From Microbispora sp. H13382 (GTDB taxonomy: Bacteria > Actinomycetota > Actinomycetes > Streptosporangiales > Streptosporangiaceae): a DNA stretch of 64,000 nt. Position numbers and translations under genes: made by a program. The stretch lies in assembly GCF_014161445.1 (NCBI RefSeq), contig NZ_JABBXA010000002.1:604351-668350 (forward strand), in the 5' to 3' direction. The notes below the pieces were generated by a model. That model saw only the letters and a list, made by a program, of their open reading frames with translations, had not been told where the DNA came from and made no database searches. Positions 39,703 through 48,574 of this stretch are shown here, piece by piece (position 1 is the first letter of the stretch; each line of letters opens with the position of its first letter).

Positions 39703-40530
39703 TCAGGCCCGTACGGCCGCCCGGTAATCTCCCGGGTTTACGCCGTAACAGCGGGCGAACCACCGGGTGAGGTGGCTCTGGTCGGCGAATCCCGCATCCG
39801 CCGCCGCCTCGCTCAGTGAACGGCCCTGGGCGATCAGCCGCCGGGCCGTACGCAACCGGAGCAGGCGCTGGTAGTCGCTGGGCGCCATGCCGTACACGGC
39901 ACGGAAGGCGCGGTAGACCGCGAACCTGCTGCGCCCGGTCACGGCGGCGAGGTCGTCGGCGGTGACCTCGGCGAGGGGGGCGTCCCGCAGGCGGCTGCGC
40001 ACCCGCTCGGCGATGCGGCGGGCGTCCGCGGAGGTGGCCTCCAACGCCCGCACCGGCCGGGTGGCGGCCCGCCGGACGATCGAGGAGACGACGGCGGTCA
40101 GCAGCTCGTCCCGCCGGAGGGAGCCGGCGCCCGCGAGCAGGGCCGTGTGCAGCGCCCTGAGCCCGGCCGCGAGCTCCGCGTCGCGCACGATGGGGTGAGG
40201 AAACAAGGGCGGTCCCGTTTCCCGCCCGGCCAGGTCGCCCAGCACGGCGGTGACGAGCTCCGGCCCGATGTGAATGATCCGGTAGGTGAACCCGAGGGCG
40301 TCGGCGGCATGACCGTCGTGCGGGTCGTCCGGATTGAACGCCATGACCGTGCCCGTCACGCTGGTATGCGCCGCCCCGCGGCAGGTGAACGCCTGGTTGC
40401 CCTCCTCGGTGACGCCGAAGGAGTACGTCTCGTGGCTGTGCCGGTGGTAGACGTGCCGGGCGAAGTGGGCGTGCATGGCCTCCAGCGACCGGTCGGGAGA
40501 GCGCCAGTAGCGGGACCAGTCCTGTGCCAC
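39703..40530 (-). CDS. AraC-family regulator
   Basis: 275 residues from GTG 40530. The N-terminal cupin-like AraC-binding domain has HFARHVYHRHSHETYSFGV and NPDDPHDGHAAD. The C-terminal tandem HTH includes LAAVTGRSRFAVYRAFRAVYGMAPSDYQRLLRLRTARRLI and ADAGFADQSHLTRWFARCYGVNPGDYR. Close relatives often control a neighbouring small transporter or DUF2000 gene; here it is divergent from DUF2000 (89-bp gap). CACAAT ends 6 nt before GTG, a degenerate leaderless -10. Confidence 0.88.
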   Translation of the reverse strand: MAQDWSRYWRSPDRSLEAMHAHFARHVYHRHSHETYSFGVTEEGNQAFTCRGAAHTSVTGTVMAFNPDDPHDGHAADALGFTYRIIHIGPELVTAVLGDLAGRETGPPLFPHPIVRDAELAAGLRALHTALLAGAGSLRRDELLTAVVSSIVRRAATRPVRALEATSADARRIAERVRSRLRDAPLAEVTADDLAAVTGRSRFAVYRAFRAVYGMAPSDYQRLLRLRTARRLIAQGRSLSEAAADAGFADQSHLTRWFARCYGVNPGDYRAAVRA

Positions 40531-40619
40531 GGCACTATTGTGCGCGGATCGGCGGCCGCTTGCCCGACCCGGATGGCGCACGAGCGTACAAGACGGTCCG
40601 TGCGCCGGGAGGCAGCCTG

Positions 40620-41036
40620 ATGCCCATGCGTTTCGACACCAAAATCGGCATCGTGGTCCGGGAGGACCTGGCCGCGTGGCAGAAGCTCAACGTGACGGCG
40701 TTCCTGGCCAGTGCGGTCGTGGGGGGAGTCCCCGAGGTGACCGGGGAGCCGTACGAGGACGGCTCGGGCACCTCCTACCTGCCGATGTTCCGCCAGCCCG
40801 TGCTCGTCTACGCCGCAGACCCCGCCGGGCTGGCCCGGGCGCGCGCCCGTGCCGTCGAGCGTGGGCTCGCCGTGGCCGTCTACATCGAGGAGATGTTCGA
40901 GACCGGCAACGACGTGGACAACCGGGCCGCCGTACGGGCCGTCACGGCCGAGGAGATGCCGCTCGTCGGGCTGGCCGTGTACGGCCTCAGGAACGCGGCG
41001 GACAAGGTGCTCAAAGGGCTCACCCTGCATCCGTGA
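40620..41036 (+). CDS. DUF2000 family protein
   Basis: 138 residues from ATG 40620 with GGGAGG 8 nt upstream. TKIGIVVREDLAAWQKLNVTAFLASAV, SYLPMFRQPVLVYAAD and DNRAAVRAV match DUF2000, a single-domain fold related to peptidyl-tRNA hydrolase II. Function is unknown. It is paired divergently with an AraC regulator, a recurrent arrangement. Its last 17 bp overlap the convergent GNAT gene. Confidence 0.87.
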   Translation: MPMRFDTKIGIVVREDLAAWQKLNVTAFLASAVVGGVPEVTGEPYEDGSGTSYLPMFRQPVLVYAADPAGLARARARAVERGLAVAVYIEEMFETGNDVDNRAAVRAVTAEEMPLVGLAVYGLRNAADKVLKGLTLHP

Positions 41037-41673
41037 TCCTCTTCGGAACTCCGAACAGGGGCAGGCAGGGTTCGAGGCCGTGGATCTCGAACCCGTCGAG
41101 GGGCGTCCACTCGTCACGCGACAGCCGCAGCCGCCGCTGCAGCGCGGCCTCGCCCCTGCGCTTCTCCACGGCGAGTCCGTCCTCCCTGTAGCCGAGCCGC
41201 CGGGAGATCGCCAGAGACCGTGGATTGTCGACGAAGGCGGACGACGTCGCGTACCGGGCGCCGAGCCCGGCGAAGGCGAGGTGCAGGACGGCCGCGCGCA
41301 TCTCGGTCCCGATGCCCCTGCCCTGGAAGCGCAGGCCGATCCAGGAACCGGTGGCGACCTCCCGGGTGACCGCGAAGTCGCGGGCCCGCATCTCCTGCAC
41401 GCCGACCACGCGGCCCTCCCACACGGTGACGAAGGAGCAGCTCCAGTCGTCGGGAGACCAGGTGCCCCACTGCCGGAAGTGGATCTGGACGGTCGAGCGG
41501 GCGCGTTCGTGTGGCGGGGAGTCCGTCCACGGCACGCCGAACGGCATCTCTGCGGGGTCGTGGACGCCCTCGGCCGCGCGGTCGGCGAGCTCGTCCAGGT
41601 CGTCCAGGCCGGGCAGGCGCAGCTCCAGCCGGGGCGTCGTCAGTCTGAGCGCGAAGAGCGGCCAATGTCGCAT
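41020..41673 (-). CDS. GNAT N-acetyltransferase (RimJ/RimL type)
   Basis: 217 residues. The fold opens with LTTPRLELRLPGLDDLDELAD; the acetyl-CoA pyrophosphate loop is IGLRFQGRGIGTEMRAAVL, and SAFVDNPRSLAISRRLGYREDG is typical of RimJ/RimL-like protein or small-molecule acetyltransferases. AGGA lies 8 nt before ATG 41673, and CAGGAT ends 6 nt before it. Substrate unknown. Confidence 0.87.
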   Translation of the reverse strand: MRHWPLFALRLTTPRLELRLPGLDDLDELADRAAEGVHDPAEMPFGVPWTDSPPHERARSTVQIHFRQWGTWSPDDWSCSFVTVWEGRVVGVQEMRARDFAVTREVATGSWIGLRFQGRGIGTEMRAAVLHLAFAGLGARYATSSAFVDNPRSLAISRRLGYREDGLAVEKRRGEAALQRRLRLSRDEWTPLDGFEIHGLEPCLPLFGVPKRITDAG

Positions 41674-41833
41674 GGCACGATCCTGGCAAGATCCGGAGCG
41701 TGCCGGACACCGGTTTTCCCCGGCGCCGTGGCCAGGGGGAAAACCGGTATCCCCAGGGTGGGGGATGCGGTTAGCCTCGAAGGCCGCCACGAGCGCCTGG
41801 GCCGTGAACCGGCGCGGACAAGGACACGCACGT

Positions 41834-42694
41834 ATGCCTGACCCGCTCACCACACCGGCCGCCGAGCTTCCGGTCCGCCGGCTCGGACCCGAGGACCTGG
41901 ATCGGTGCCTCGCCCTGAGCCAGGACAGGGCCTGGGCCCGGGAGGAGCGCAAGTGGCTGTTCCTCCTGGAGAACGCCGAGGTCTACGCGATCGACGCCCC
42001 GTCGGGAGAGCTGGCGGGCACGGTCACGCTGACCCGGTACGGCACGGCCGCGGCGGGCATCGGCATGATGCTCGTCGCCACCCGGTACGGCGGACGCGGG
42101 CTCGGCCGCCGGCTGATGACGCATGTGCTCGACACGGCCGGTGACGCGACCGTCTTCCTCTGGGCCACCGAACTCGGCCGGCCGCTGTACGAGAAGCTCG
42201 GATTCGAGACGCTGGGCGTGACGGAGGCACGCGTGGGGCGCCTGCGCCCCGGGGACGATCCCGTTCTGTCGAGGCCGGCCGATCTCGACGCCGATCTCGA
42301 CGCCCTGCTCGCGCTCGACGCGGAGGTCTTCGGCGCGGACCGGGCCGCACTGCTGGCGCGGCTGTTCGCCTTCGCCGAGGAGGTCAGGGTCGCCGAGGAC
42401 GAGACGGGGCCGACCGGCTACGCCGTGTCGTGGCGCAGCATGAACACGCTGTTCATCGGGCCGGTGGTCGCCGACGGCGAGGCGGCCGCCCGCGCGCTCG
42501 TCACGGACCTCGCCCGCAACGCCGAGGGCCTGGTGCGGATCGAGGCCGAGCGCACCCGGCCGAGCCTGCTGGCCTGGCTCGGCGAGCGGGGTATGGCACA
42601 GGCGTTCTCGACGTCTTTCATGGTCCACGGCGGCAGGCCGCTCCCCGGCGACCGGACCCGCATGTTCGCTCCGATGATGCTCGCGATGGGCTGA
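41834..42694 (+). CDS. Two-domain GNAT acetyltransferase (YitH/HolE-like)
   Basis: 286 residues. The N-terminal GNAT domain contains GMMLVATRYGGRGLGRRLMTHVL and PLYEKLGFETLG. The C-terminal half (~145-286: AEVFGADRAALLARLFA ... AYAVSWRSMNTLFIGPVVA-like segment ... EAERTRPSLLAWLGERGM) is a second, degenerate GNAT-like domain as in the YitH/HolE group. AAGGA lies upstream of ATG 41834. It is divergent from the previous GNAT gene and precedes the oxidative operon. Substrate unknown. Confidence 0.82.
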   Translation: MPDPLTTPAAELPVRRLGPEDLDRCLALSQDRAWAREERKWLFLLENAEVYAIDAPSGELAGTVTLTRYGTAAAGIGMMLVATRYGGRGLGRRLMTHVLDTAGDATVFLWATELGRPLYEKLGFETLGVTEARVGRLRPGDDPVLSRPADLDADLDALLALDAEVFGADRAALLARLFAFAEEVRVAEDETGPTGYAVSWRSMNTLFIGPVVADGEAAARALVTDLARNAEGLVRIEAERTRPSLLAWLGERGMAQAFSTSFMVHGGRPLPGDRTRMFAPMMLAMG

Positions 42695-42702
42695 ACTCTG
42701 CA

Positions 42703-42744
42703 GCTCCCACCGGGTCGCTCCCACTGGGCCGCTCCCACGGGCGG
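42703..42744. repeat. Three 14-bp tandem repeats upstream of the ligase operon
   Basis: Three consecutive units beginning GCTCCCAC (GCTCCCACCGGGTC, GCTCCCACTGGGCC, GCTCCCACGGGCGG) lie directly after the GNAT stop in the 186-bp spacer before the acyl-AMP ligase. The 14-bp periodicity and operon-proximal position suggest a regulator-binding array. Confidence 0.45.
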
Positions 42745-42880
42745 CCCGCGGGCGCGTTCTGATCCGGCTCTGATCTGTGCCGCCTACGGTCGCGGCAGCC
42801 GGTGGGACACCGGCCGCCCGCGCCGCGGCGGGTCGTGTCGTCGCCGCGGGCGGGTGCCTCGCGAGACGAAGGAACCGGAC

Positions 42881-44497
42881 ATGGACGATCCCGTCACCCG
42901 CGCCACGCACCACGAGAGCGGCGAGCCTGCCGACCACGGCGGGCCCGAGCACGCCGCCGGCGCGTTCCCGCACGTGCTGCTGGAGGCGCTGCGCGACTCA
43001 CCCGACACCGCCGCCTTCGAGCAGGGCGGCAGGATCGTCTCCAGGGGCGAGGTGCTGAAGCTCATCGGACGCATGGCCGGCGCGATGCGCGACGTGGGAC
43101 TCGGCCCCGGCAGTGGCGTCGCCGTCCGCACCGGTCTGTCACCGGAAGGGTTCGCCGCCCAGATGGCCGCCCATGTGCTGGGCTGCCGCGTCGTGAGCGT
43201 GAAGCCCGGGTACACGCCCGGCCAGCTCGCCGATGTCCTCGGCGTGGGAGTCGACGCCGTGGTCCTCGACCGGTCGACGGCGACACCGGAACTGCTCCAC
43301 GCCGCCGGGCCGGCCACGGTGCTGTCGCTGGGGCCCGCTCCCGGCGTGGCCGGGGCGGCCGACATCCTGGCCCATACCGGCGACGACGCCTATACCGGCG
43401 ATGACCGCTTCCCCGCCGTCACGGCGCGCCCGGACGACGCGGCCCTGCTGACCTTCACCAGCGGCAGCACGGGCAGGCCGAAGGGCTGCGTGCTCACCTA
43501 TCGGGCTCTGGCCGCGCACTGGTCCAGCCATCGCGGCTGGTCGTCGATCGCGCCCGGCTTCGACGAGTCCTTCCACCGCTACATGCTGTTCGGCACGCTG
43601 TCCAGCCTGGTGGTGCTGGATTTCCTGGCGCCGTGCCTGCTCGGCGGCGGCACCGCGGTGATCCCCGATGAGGACGGCCGGCCGCTGTTCCCGTACGCGA
43701 TCGAGCGGCACCGGATCACCGGCGCGATCGTGACCGTGCCCCGGCTGTGTCAGATGCTCGACCTGCTCCGTGAGGAGCCGGTCGACGTCGGCAGCCTGCG
43801 CGCGCTGACGGTCTCCGGATCGTCCGTCAGCCCGCATCGGCTGCTCGAGGCGCTGGACCGGCTGGGCCCCGTCGTCTACGTGGGGTACGGCGCGACCGAG
43901 GCCGGGGTCATCTCCATGCTCCCTCCCGGGGAGGGCCGCGACGCGCCCACCTCGGTCGGACGCCCGCACCCCAGCGTCGAGATCAGCGTGCGCGACGAGG
44001 AGGGCCGCCCGGTCGCCACGGGACGCACCGGCGAGATCCACGTGCGCGGCCCCTTCCTGATGGCGGGCTACTGGAACCAGCCGGAGGAAACCCGCGACGT
44101 GCTGCGGGACGGCTGGCTGCGCACCCGCGATCTCGGGCACCTCGACGAGACCGGCCTGCTGTACCTGGCCGGCCGGACCAGGGACGTGATCATCGTGAAC
44201 GCGATCGTCGTCTACGCCGGGCCCATCGAGGGGGCGCTGGCCGGCCACCCCGACGTGGCCGAGGCGTACGTGACCGGCGCGCCGGACGAGCGGACCGGAG
44301 AGGCCGTCCACGCGTTCGTGGTCCCCGCTCCGGGCCGCACTCCGGACCACGCTGCCCTGGCAGAGCTGGTACGCGCCGAGCTCGGCGCGGACAGCGTCCC
44401 CCGGACGATCACGACGGTCGCCTCCGTGCCGGTCGCGCCGAGCGGAAAACCGGACAAGCGTGCCCTGCTGGAGCGGCATCTGTCCACGGCGCTCTGA
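42881..44497 (+). CDS. Acyl-CoA synthetase / AMP-dependent ligase
   Basis: 538 residues from ATG 42881 (GAAGGA ~8 nt upstream). Adenylation motifs: A3 LLTFTSGSTGRPKG, A5 VGYGATEAG, A7-like LRTRDLGHLDETG, A8-like GRTRDVIIVNAIVVYAG (usual Gly and Asn positions altered), and catalytic Lys in SGKPDKRAL. It activates a carboxylic acid as the adenylate, then probably the CoA thioester. No carrier-protein or condensation domain is attached. It is first of a same-strand set with a flavoprotein, FMN oxidase and P450, so it probably loads the substrate or releases an activated acid for that pathway. The acid is unknown. Confidence 0.88.
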   Translation: MDDPVTRATHHESGEPADHGGPEHAAGAFPHVLLEALRDSPDTAAFEQGGRIVSRGEVLKLIGRMAGAMRDVGLGPGSGVAVRTGLSPEGFAAQMAAHVLGCRVVSVKPGYTPGQLADVLGVGVDAVVLDRSTATPELLHAAGPATVLSLGPAPGVAGAADILAHTGDDAYTGDDRFPAVTARPDDAALLTFTSGSTGRPKGCVLTYRALAAHWSSHRGWSSIAPGFDESFHRYMLFGTLSSLVVLDFLAPCLLGGGTAVIPDEDGRPLFPYAIERHRITGAIVTVPRLCQMLDLLREEPVDVGSLRALTVSGSSVSPHRLLEALDRLGPVVYVGYGATEAGVISMLPPGEGRDAPTSVGRPHPSVEISVRDEEGRPVATGRTGEIHVRGPFLMAGYWNQPEETRDVLRDGWLRTRDLGHLDETGLLYLAGRTRDVIIVNAIVVYAGPIEGALAGHPDVAEAYVTGAPDERTGEAVHAFVVPAPGRTPDHAALAELVRAELGADSVPRTITTVASVPVAPSGKPDKRALLERHLSTAL

Positions 44498-44522
44498 TCC
44501 ATCTCTGAGAATCGCCCGCCAA

Positions 44523-44550
44523 CACTGGTGAAACTTCAACCATCCCAGTG
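44523..44550. promoter_or_regulatory. Inverted repeat between ligase and flavoprotein genes
   Basis: CACTGG and CCAGTG arms are separated by 16 bp in the 65-bp gap, just ahead of the flavoprotein ribosome site. It could be an RNA hairpin affecting translation or an operator. Confidence 0.3.
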
Positions 44551-44562
44551 AGGGAGGCGTCA

Positions 44563-46131
44563 GTGCCGGACAACATCCTGGACTACCTGGTGGTCGGCGC
44601 CGGACCGGCGGGCCTGCAGATGGGCCACTTCCTGCACCGGGCGGGGCGCGCCTACCGGATCCTCGAGGCGGCGCCCGAGCCCGGCGCGTTCTTCCGGACC
44701 TTCCCCCGCCATCGCACGCTCATCTCCATCAACAAGAAGCACACCGGATGGGACGACCCGGAGCTCAACCTCCGGATGGACTGGAACTCGCTGCTCTCGG
44801 ACGACCCCCGTCTCCTGTTCACCCGCTACAGCGACCGTTACTTCCCCGCCGCCGAGGACTTCGTCCGCTACATCGAGGACTTCGTCGCCTTGCAGGGCCT
44901 GCACGTCACGTACGACGCGCGGGTCGCGGAGGTCGCGCGCCCGGACGCCGAAGGCCCCTTCCTCGCGACCGACGAGTACGGCCGGACGTACCGGGCGCGG
45001 CGGGTGATCGTCGCGACGGGGGTCTCCCGGCCCAACGTCCCGCCCATCCCCGGCATCGAGACCGCCGAGCAGTACAGCACCCACTCGACCGATCCCGCGG
45101 ACTACACGGACATGCGGGTGCTCGTCATCGGCAAGGCCAACTCGGCCTTCGAGACCGCCGACAACCTCATCGAGACCGCCGCGGTCGTCCACGTGGCCGG
45201 ACCGCACCCGGTGCGCCTGGCCTGGCGGACCCACTTCGTCGGGCACCTGCGCGCGGTCAACAACAACTTCCTCGACACCTACCAGCTCAAACTGCAGAAC
45301 GCCGTGCTGGACGGCGACGTCAGGCGCATCGAGCGCCGGGCCGACGGCTCCTACCTGGTGACGGTGGCCTTCGTCCGGGCCGACGAGGTCACCAAGGACA
45401 TCCCGTACGACCGGGTGATCGTCTGCACCGGCTTCCGGTTCGACGCCTCCATCTTCTCGCCCGAGTGCCGTCCCGATCTGGCGATCGGGGACAGGTTCCC
45501 CGCCCTGACCCCGGCGTACGAGTCGGTCAACGTGCCAGACCTCCACTTCGCCGGGACGATCACCCAGTCGCTCGACTTCAAGCGCGGCACCAACGGGTTC
45601 ATCCACGGTTTCCGGTACGGCGTACGCGCCCTGCACCGCATGCTGGAGAACAGGCATCACGGCGTCCCCTGGCCGGGCCGCGACCTCCCCGCGGATCCGG
45701 ACGCGCTCGCGGCGGCCGTGCTCGAACGGGTCAACCGCAGCTCGGCGCTGTGGCAGCAGTTCGGGGTGCTGGCCGACGTGATCGTCCCGGACGGGCTCGG
45801 CGGCATGCGCTACCTGGAGGAGCTGCCGATCGACCTGCAGGGTCCGCCGATCGGCGACGCGGGCCACTTCGCGATCACCCTGGAGTACGGCCCGCACCAC
45901 GACCAGGTCGACCCCTTCGATCTCTCGGTGGGGCGGATCAGGCAGAGCGACGCGGAGCGTGCGCACGAGGGCCACTACCTCCACCCCGTCGTACGCCGCT
46001 ATCGGGGCGGTGTCGTGGAGGCCGTCCACCACGTCACCGAGAACCTGGAGAACGACTGGACCTCGGATGAGGTGCACCTGCGCCCGCTCCGGGATTTCTT
46101 CACGCGTCAGAGCCTCCCGGTCTCGGTGTGA
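44563..46131 (+). CDS. FOXRED2-like FAD-dependent oxidoreductase
   Basis: 522 residues from GTG 44563, preceded by GGGAGG at 6 nt. The FAD site LDYLVVGAGPAGLQ is at the N-terminus. ISINKKHTGWDDPELNLR, DWNSLLSDDPRLLF and YSDRYFPAAEDFVRY are signature stretches of the FOXRED2 family (in animals an ER flavoprotein). A second Rossmann MRVLVIGKANSAFETADNL has Lys/Ala in place of the usual GxGNSG NAD(P) pattern. It resembles class B flavin monooxygenases, so hydroxylation or Baeyer-Villiger chemistry is possible but unproven. It is translationally coupled to the FMN oxidase (GTGA overlap). Confidence 0.85.
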   Translation: MPDNILDYLVVGAGPAGLQMGHFLHRAGRAYRILEAAPEPGAFFRTFPRHRTLISINKKHTGWDDPELNLRMDWNSLLSDDPRLLFTRYSDRYFPAAEDFVRYIEDFVALQGLHVTYDARVAEVARPDAEGPFLATDEYGRTYRARRVIVATGVSRPNVPPIPGIETAEQYSTHSTDPADYTDMRVLVIGKANSAFETADNLIETAAVVHVAGPHPVRLAWRTHFVGHLRAVNNNFLDTYQLKLQNAVLDGDVRRIERRADGSYLVTVAFVRADEVTKDIPYDRVIVCTGFRFDASIFSPECRPDLAIGDRFPALTPAYESVNVPDLHFAGTITQSLDFKRGTNGFIHGFRYGVRALHRMLENRHHGVPWPGRDLPADPDALAAAVLERVNRSSALWQQFGVLADVIVPDGLGGMRYLEELPIDLQGPPIGDAGHFAITLEYGPHHDQVDPFDLSVGRIRQSDAERAHEGHYLHPVVRRYRGGVVEAVHHVTENLENDWTSDEVHLRPLRDFFTRQSLPVSV

Positions 46132-47180
46132 CGGCCGTGCTGACGACCATCCGGGAGTTCGAGGCGGCGGCCCGCGACCGGCTGGACCCCGCCCACTACG
46201 ACTACATCGCCGGCGGGGCCGGCGACGAGGTCACCGTGAAGGCCAACGAGGCGGCGTTCGCCCGGCTCGCGCTGCTGCCGCGGGTCCTTCGCGGCGCGGG
46301 GAGTCCGCGGATCGGGGTCACCCTGCTGGGCAGCCGCGCGGAGATGCCGGTGCTGGTGGCGCCGACCGCGTTCCACCGGCTCGCCGACCCCGAGGGGGAG
46401 AAGGCCACGGCCCGCGCGGCGGCCGCCGCGGGGACCATCATGATCGTGAGCATGGCCGCCACCGTCGCCGTCGAGGACGTCGCGGCCGCGGCGCCGGGCG
46501 CCACCCTGTGGTTCCAGCTCTACGTCCAGCCCGACATGGCCTTTACCGAGGCGATCGTCCGGCGCGCCGAGGCGGCCGGGTGCGCGGCGCTGGTCGTCAC
46601 CGTGGACTCCCCCGCCCGTGGCCGCAGGGATCGGGATGTGCGCCGCGGCTTCGACGATCTGCCCGAGGGCATGCGCTGCGAGAACCTGCGCGACGGCGAC
46701 GCCGAGTCGGTGCGGCCGATCGTCATGTCGCCCGCGATCTCCTGGGAGCACGTCGACTCGCTGAGGCGGATGACGCGGCTGCCGATCGTGCTCAAGGGCG
46801 TCACGCACCCCGCCGACGCGCGCCTCGCCCTGGACCACGGCGTGGCGGCGCTGTACGTCTCCAACCACGGCGGGCGGCAGCTCGACACCGTCCCGGCCAC
46901 CGTCGACCTGCTGCCGGAGATCGTGGCCGTCGTCGGCGGGGCCGTACCGGTGCTGGTGGACGGAGGGATCCGGCGCGGCACCGACGTGGTCAAGGCGCTG
47001 GCGCTCGGCGCGTCCGCCGTCGCGGTCGGCCGTCCGGTGGTCTGGGGCCTGGCGGCGGACGGCGAGTGCGGCGTGGCCCGCGTGCTCGGGCTGCTGCGGG
47101 ACGAGGTCGAGCACGCGCTCACTCTGTGCGGCCTGGCCTCGCCGCACGACCTGGAGCCGGGGCTGGTGCGGCGATGCTGA
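46128..47180 (+). CDS. FMN-dependent alpha-hydroxy-acid oxidase/dehydrogenase
   Basis: 350 residues. Family motifs: HYDYIAGGAGDEVTVKANEAAF (N-terminal), VLVAPTAFHRLADPEGE, catalytic His in SNHGGRQLD, phosphate loop DGGIRRGTDVVKALALGA. It oxidises an L-alpha-hydroxy acid to the 2-oxo acid (glycolate/lactate/mandelate oxidase family). In antibiotic clusters related enzymes make aromatic glyoxylates, but no such partners are seen here. It starts within the flavoprotein stop and its own end is overlapped by the P450 start, so all three are tightly coupled. Confidence 0.9.
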   Translation: MTAVLTTIREFEAAARDRLDPAHYDYIAGGAGDEVTVKANEAAFARLALLPRVLRGAGSPRIGVTLLGSRAEMPVLVAPTAFHRLADPEGEKATARAAAAAGTIMIVSMAATVAVEDVAAAAPGATLWFQLYVQPDMAFTEAIVRRAEAAGCAALVVTVDSPARGRRDRDVRRGFDDLPEGMRCENLRDGDAESVRPIVMSPAISWEHVDSLRRMTRLPIVLKGVTHPADARLALDHGVAALYVSNHGGRQLDTVPATVDLLPEIVAVVGGAVPVLVDGGIRRGTDVVKALALGASAVAVGRPVVWGLAADGECGVARVLGLLRDEVEHALTLCGLASPHDLEPGLVRRC

Positions 47181-48529
47181 CGGCGGTGTGGGTGGCGCTG
47201 TGGGTGGCTGGGGCCATCGTCGTGATCAGCCTGCCCCGGTGGCTCCCCGGGCGCGTCGTCGCGCTGCGCGGGTGGGTGTTCACGAGGATCAACGGCGAGG
47301 AGAGCATCGCGGTCCCCGGCGACCTCGTCGGCGTCGACCGGTTCAGGGAGATCTACTCCCACCCGGCGGCCTCCGGCCGCAGCGAAGGAGCCGTCCTGTC
47401 CGACCTGTTCTGGTACTGGCTGTCGCCCGGGCCCGAGATGCACCAGGAGCACCTGGAGGCGGGGGAGCGGTACGACGCCGTCGCCCTGGCCACCCGCCGC
47501 ATCCTGTCCCTGCCGCGGGCGCAGGTGGAGGAGCTCACCCGCCGGTGCGTCCGCCGGGCACTGGAGGGCGGGCGCGGGCTGGTCCGGCTGCGCGATCTGA
47601 TGATGCCGGCCTGGGCCGAGTTCTCCTACGAGCTCGTCTTCGGCGAGCCGTGCCCGCCGCAGGTCCGTGACCTCATCGTCGGCAACGCGGACGACGTCGT
47701 GACCGCGCTCAAGTGCTGTGGCCTGCGGCACATGGACCGGCGCGACCGGCTGACCGCCTATCTCGTCGAGTCGCTGCCCAGGGTGAGGCACGAGCTCCCG
47801 GCGGGCCTGACACCCCGGGAGCAGGCGCTGTATCTCCATGGGGCCTTCTTCACCACCGCTGTCGTGCAGATGTCGGAGGCCATGGCTCACGTGCTGATGG
47901 CCCTGGCCCAGCATCCGGACGTACAGGACAGGGCGCGGAGCGGCGACGACCACTACCTCGACCAGGTGATCGCGGAGACGCTGCGGCTCTACCCGCTCTT
48001 CGGCATCGCCCACCGCGTCACCAAAGGCGACATCCCCCTGGGCGAGGGGGTCGCCATCCCGGCCGGCTCGGTGCTGTGCTTCGACTACCCCGCGTTCCAC
48101 CGCTCGGGCTTCCCCGATCCGGAGCGCTTCGATCCCGGCCGCTTCGCCCCCGGGCACACCCCGGTCAGGGAGCTCAACCACATCCCGTTCGGCATGCCGG
48201 CGAACCGTCCCTGCCCGGCGTGGCGGCTCGCGCCGCTCGCCATGCGGGTCGCGACGCGGGAGGTCCTGCGGGCGTACGCGCTCGACACCACCGCGGGGCA
48301 CACCCGGTCGCTGCCCAACCGGGGACCGTGCCTCCTCACCCCGCCGGCCGCAGGGCGCGGGCCGGGACGGCGCCTGACGCTGCTGTCCATGCGCCTGCGG
48401 GACGGCTGGGAGGACGTCTGGCGCAGCCTCGTGCAGCTCGTCCTCGGCACGTACATGGTGTGGGACGCGCGTCGGCTGCGTCTGTGCGAGCGCCACTTCA
48501 CCCGCGACGCCCGTCCCGAGGGCACGTAG
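47174..48529 (+). CDS. Membrane-anchored cytochrome P450 with atypical oxygen-binding motif
   Basis: 451 residues from ATG 47174, overlapping the FMN oxidase by 7 bp. An N-terminal helix (AVWVALWVAGAIVVISL, ~4-20) would anchor it, unusual for bacterial P450s. ExxR is present (AETLRLYP, ~268). The heme loop reads PFGMPANRPCPAWRLA, with the Cys thiolate but Pro/Ala replacing the canonical Gly residues. The I-helix reads FFTTAVVQMSEAMAHVLM and lacks the usual A/GGx(D/E)T acid-alcohol pair. A ~70-residue C-terminal extension follows. Hydroxylation or another oxidation of the operon's intermediate is inferred; no ferredoxin gene is adjacent. Confidence 0.85.
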   Translation: MLTAVWVALWVAGAIVVISLPRWLPGRVVALRGWVFTRINGEESIAVPGDLVGVDRFREIYSHPAASGRSEGAVLSDLFWYWLSPGPEMHQEHLEAGERYDAVALATRRILSLPRAQVEELTRRCVRRALEGGRGLVRLRDLMMPAWAEFSYELVFGEPCPPQVRDLIVGNADDVVTALKCCGLRHMDRRDRLTAYLVESLPRVRHELPAGLTPREQALYLHGAFFTTAVVQMSEAMAHVLMALAQHPDVQDRARSGDDHYLDQVIAETLRLYPLFGIAHRVTKGDIPLGEGVAIPAGSVLCFDYPAFHRSGFPDPERFDPGRFAPGHTPVRELNHIPFGMPANRPCPAWRLAPLAMRVATREVLRAYALDTTAGHTRSLPNRGPCLLTPPAAGRGPGRRLTLLSMRLRDGWEDVWRSLVQLVLGTYMVWDARRLRLCERHFTRDARPEGT

Positions 48530-48574
48530 ACGACCGGCCGATCCCAGGCCCGACCACGAGCGGAGGCACATGCC

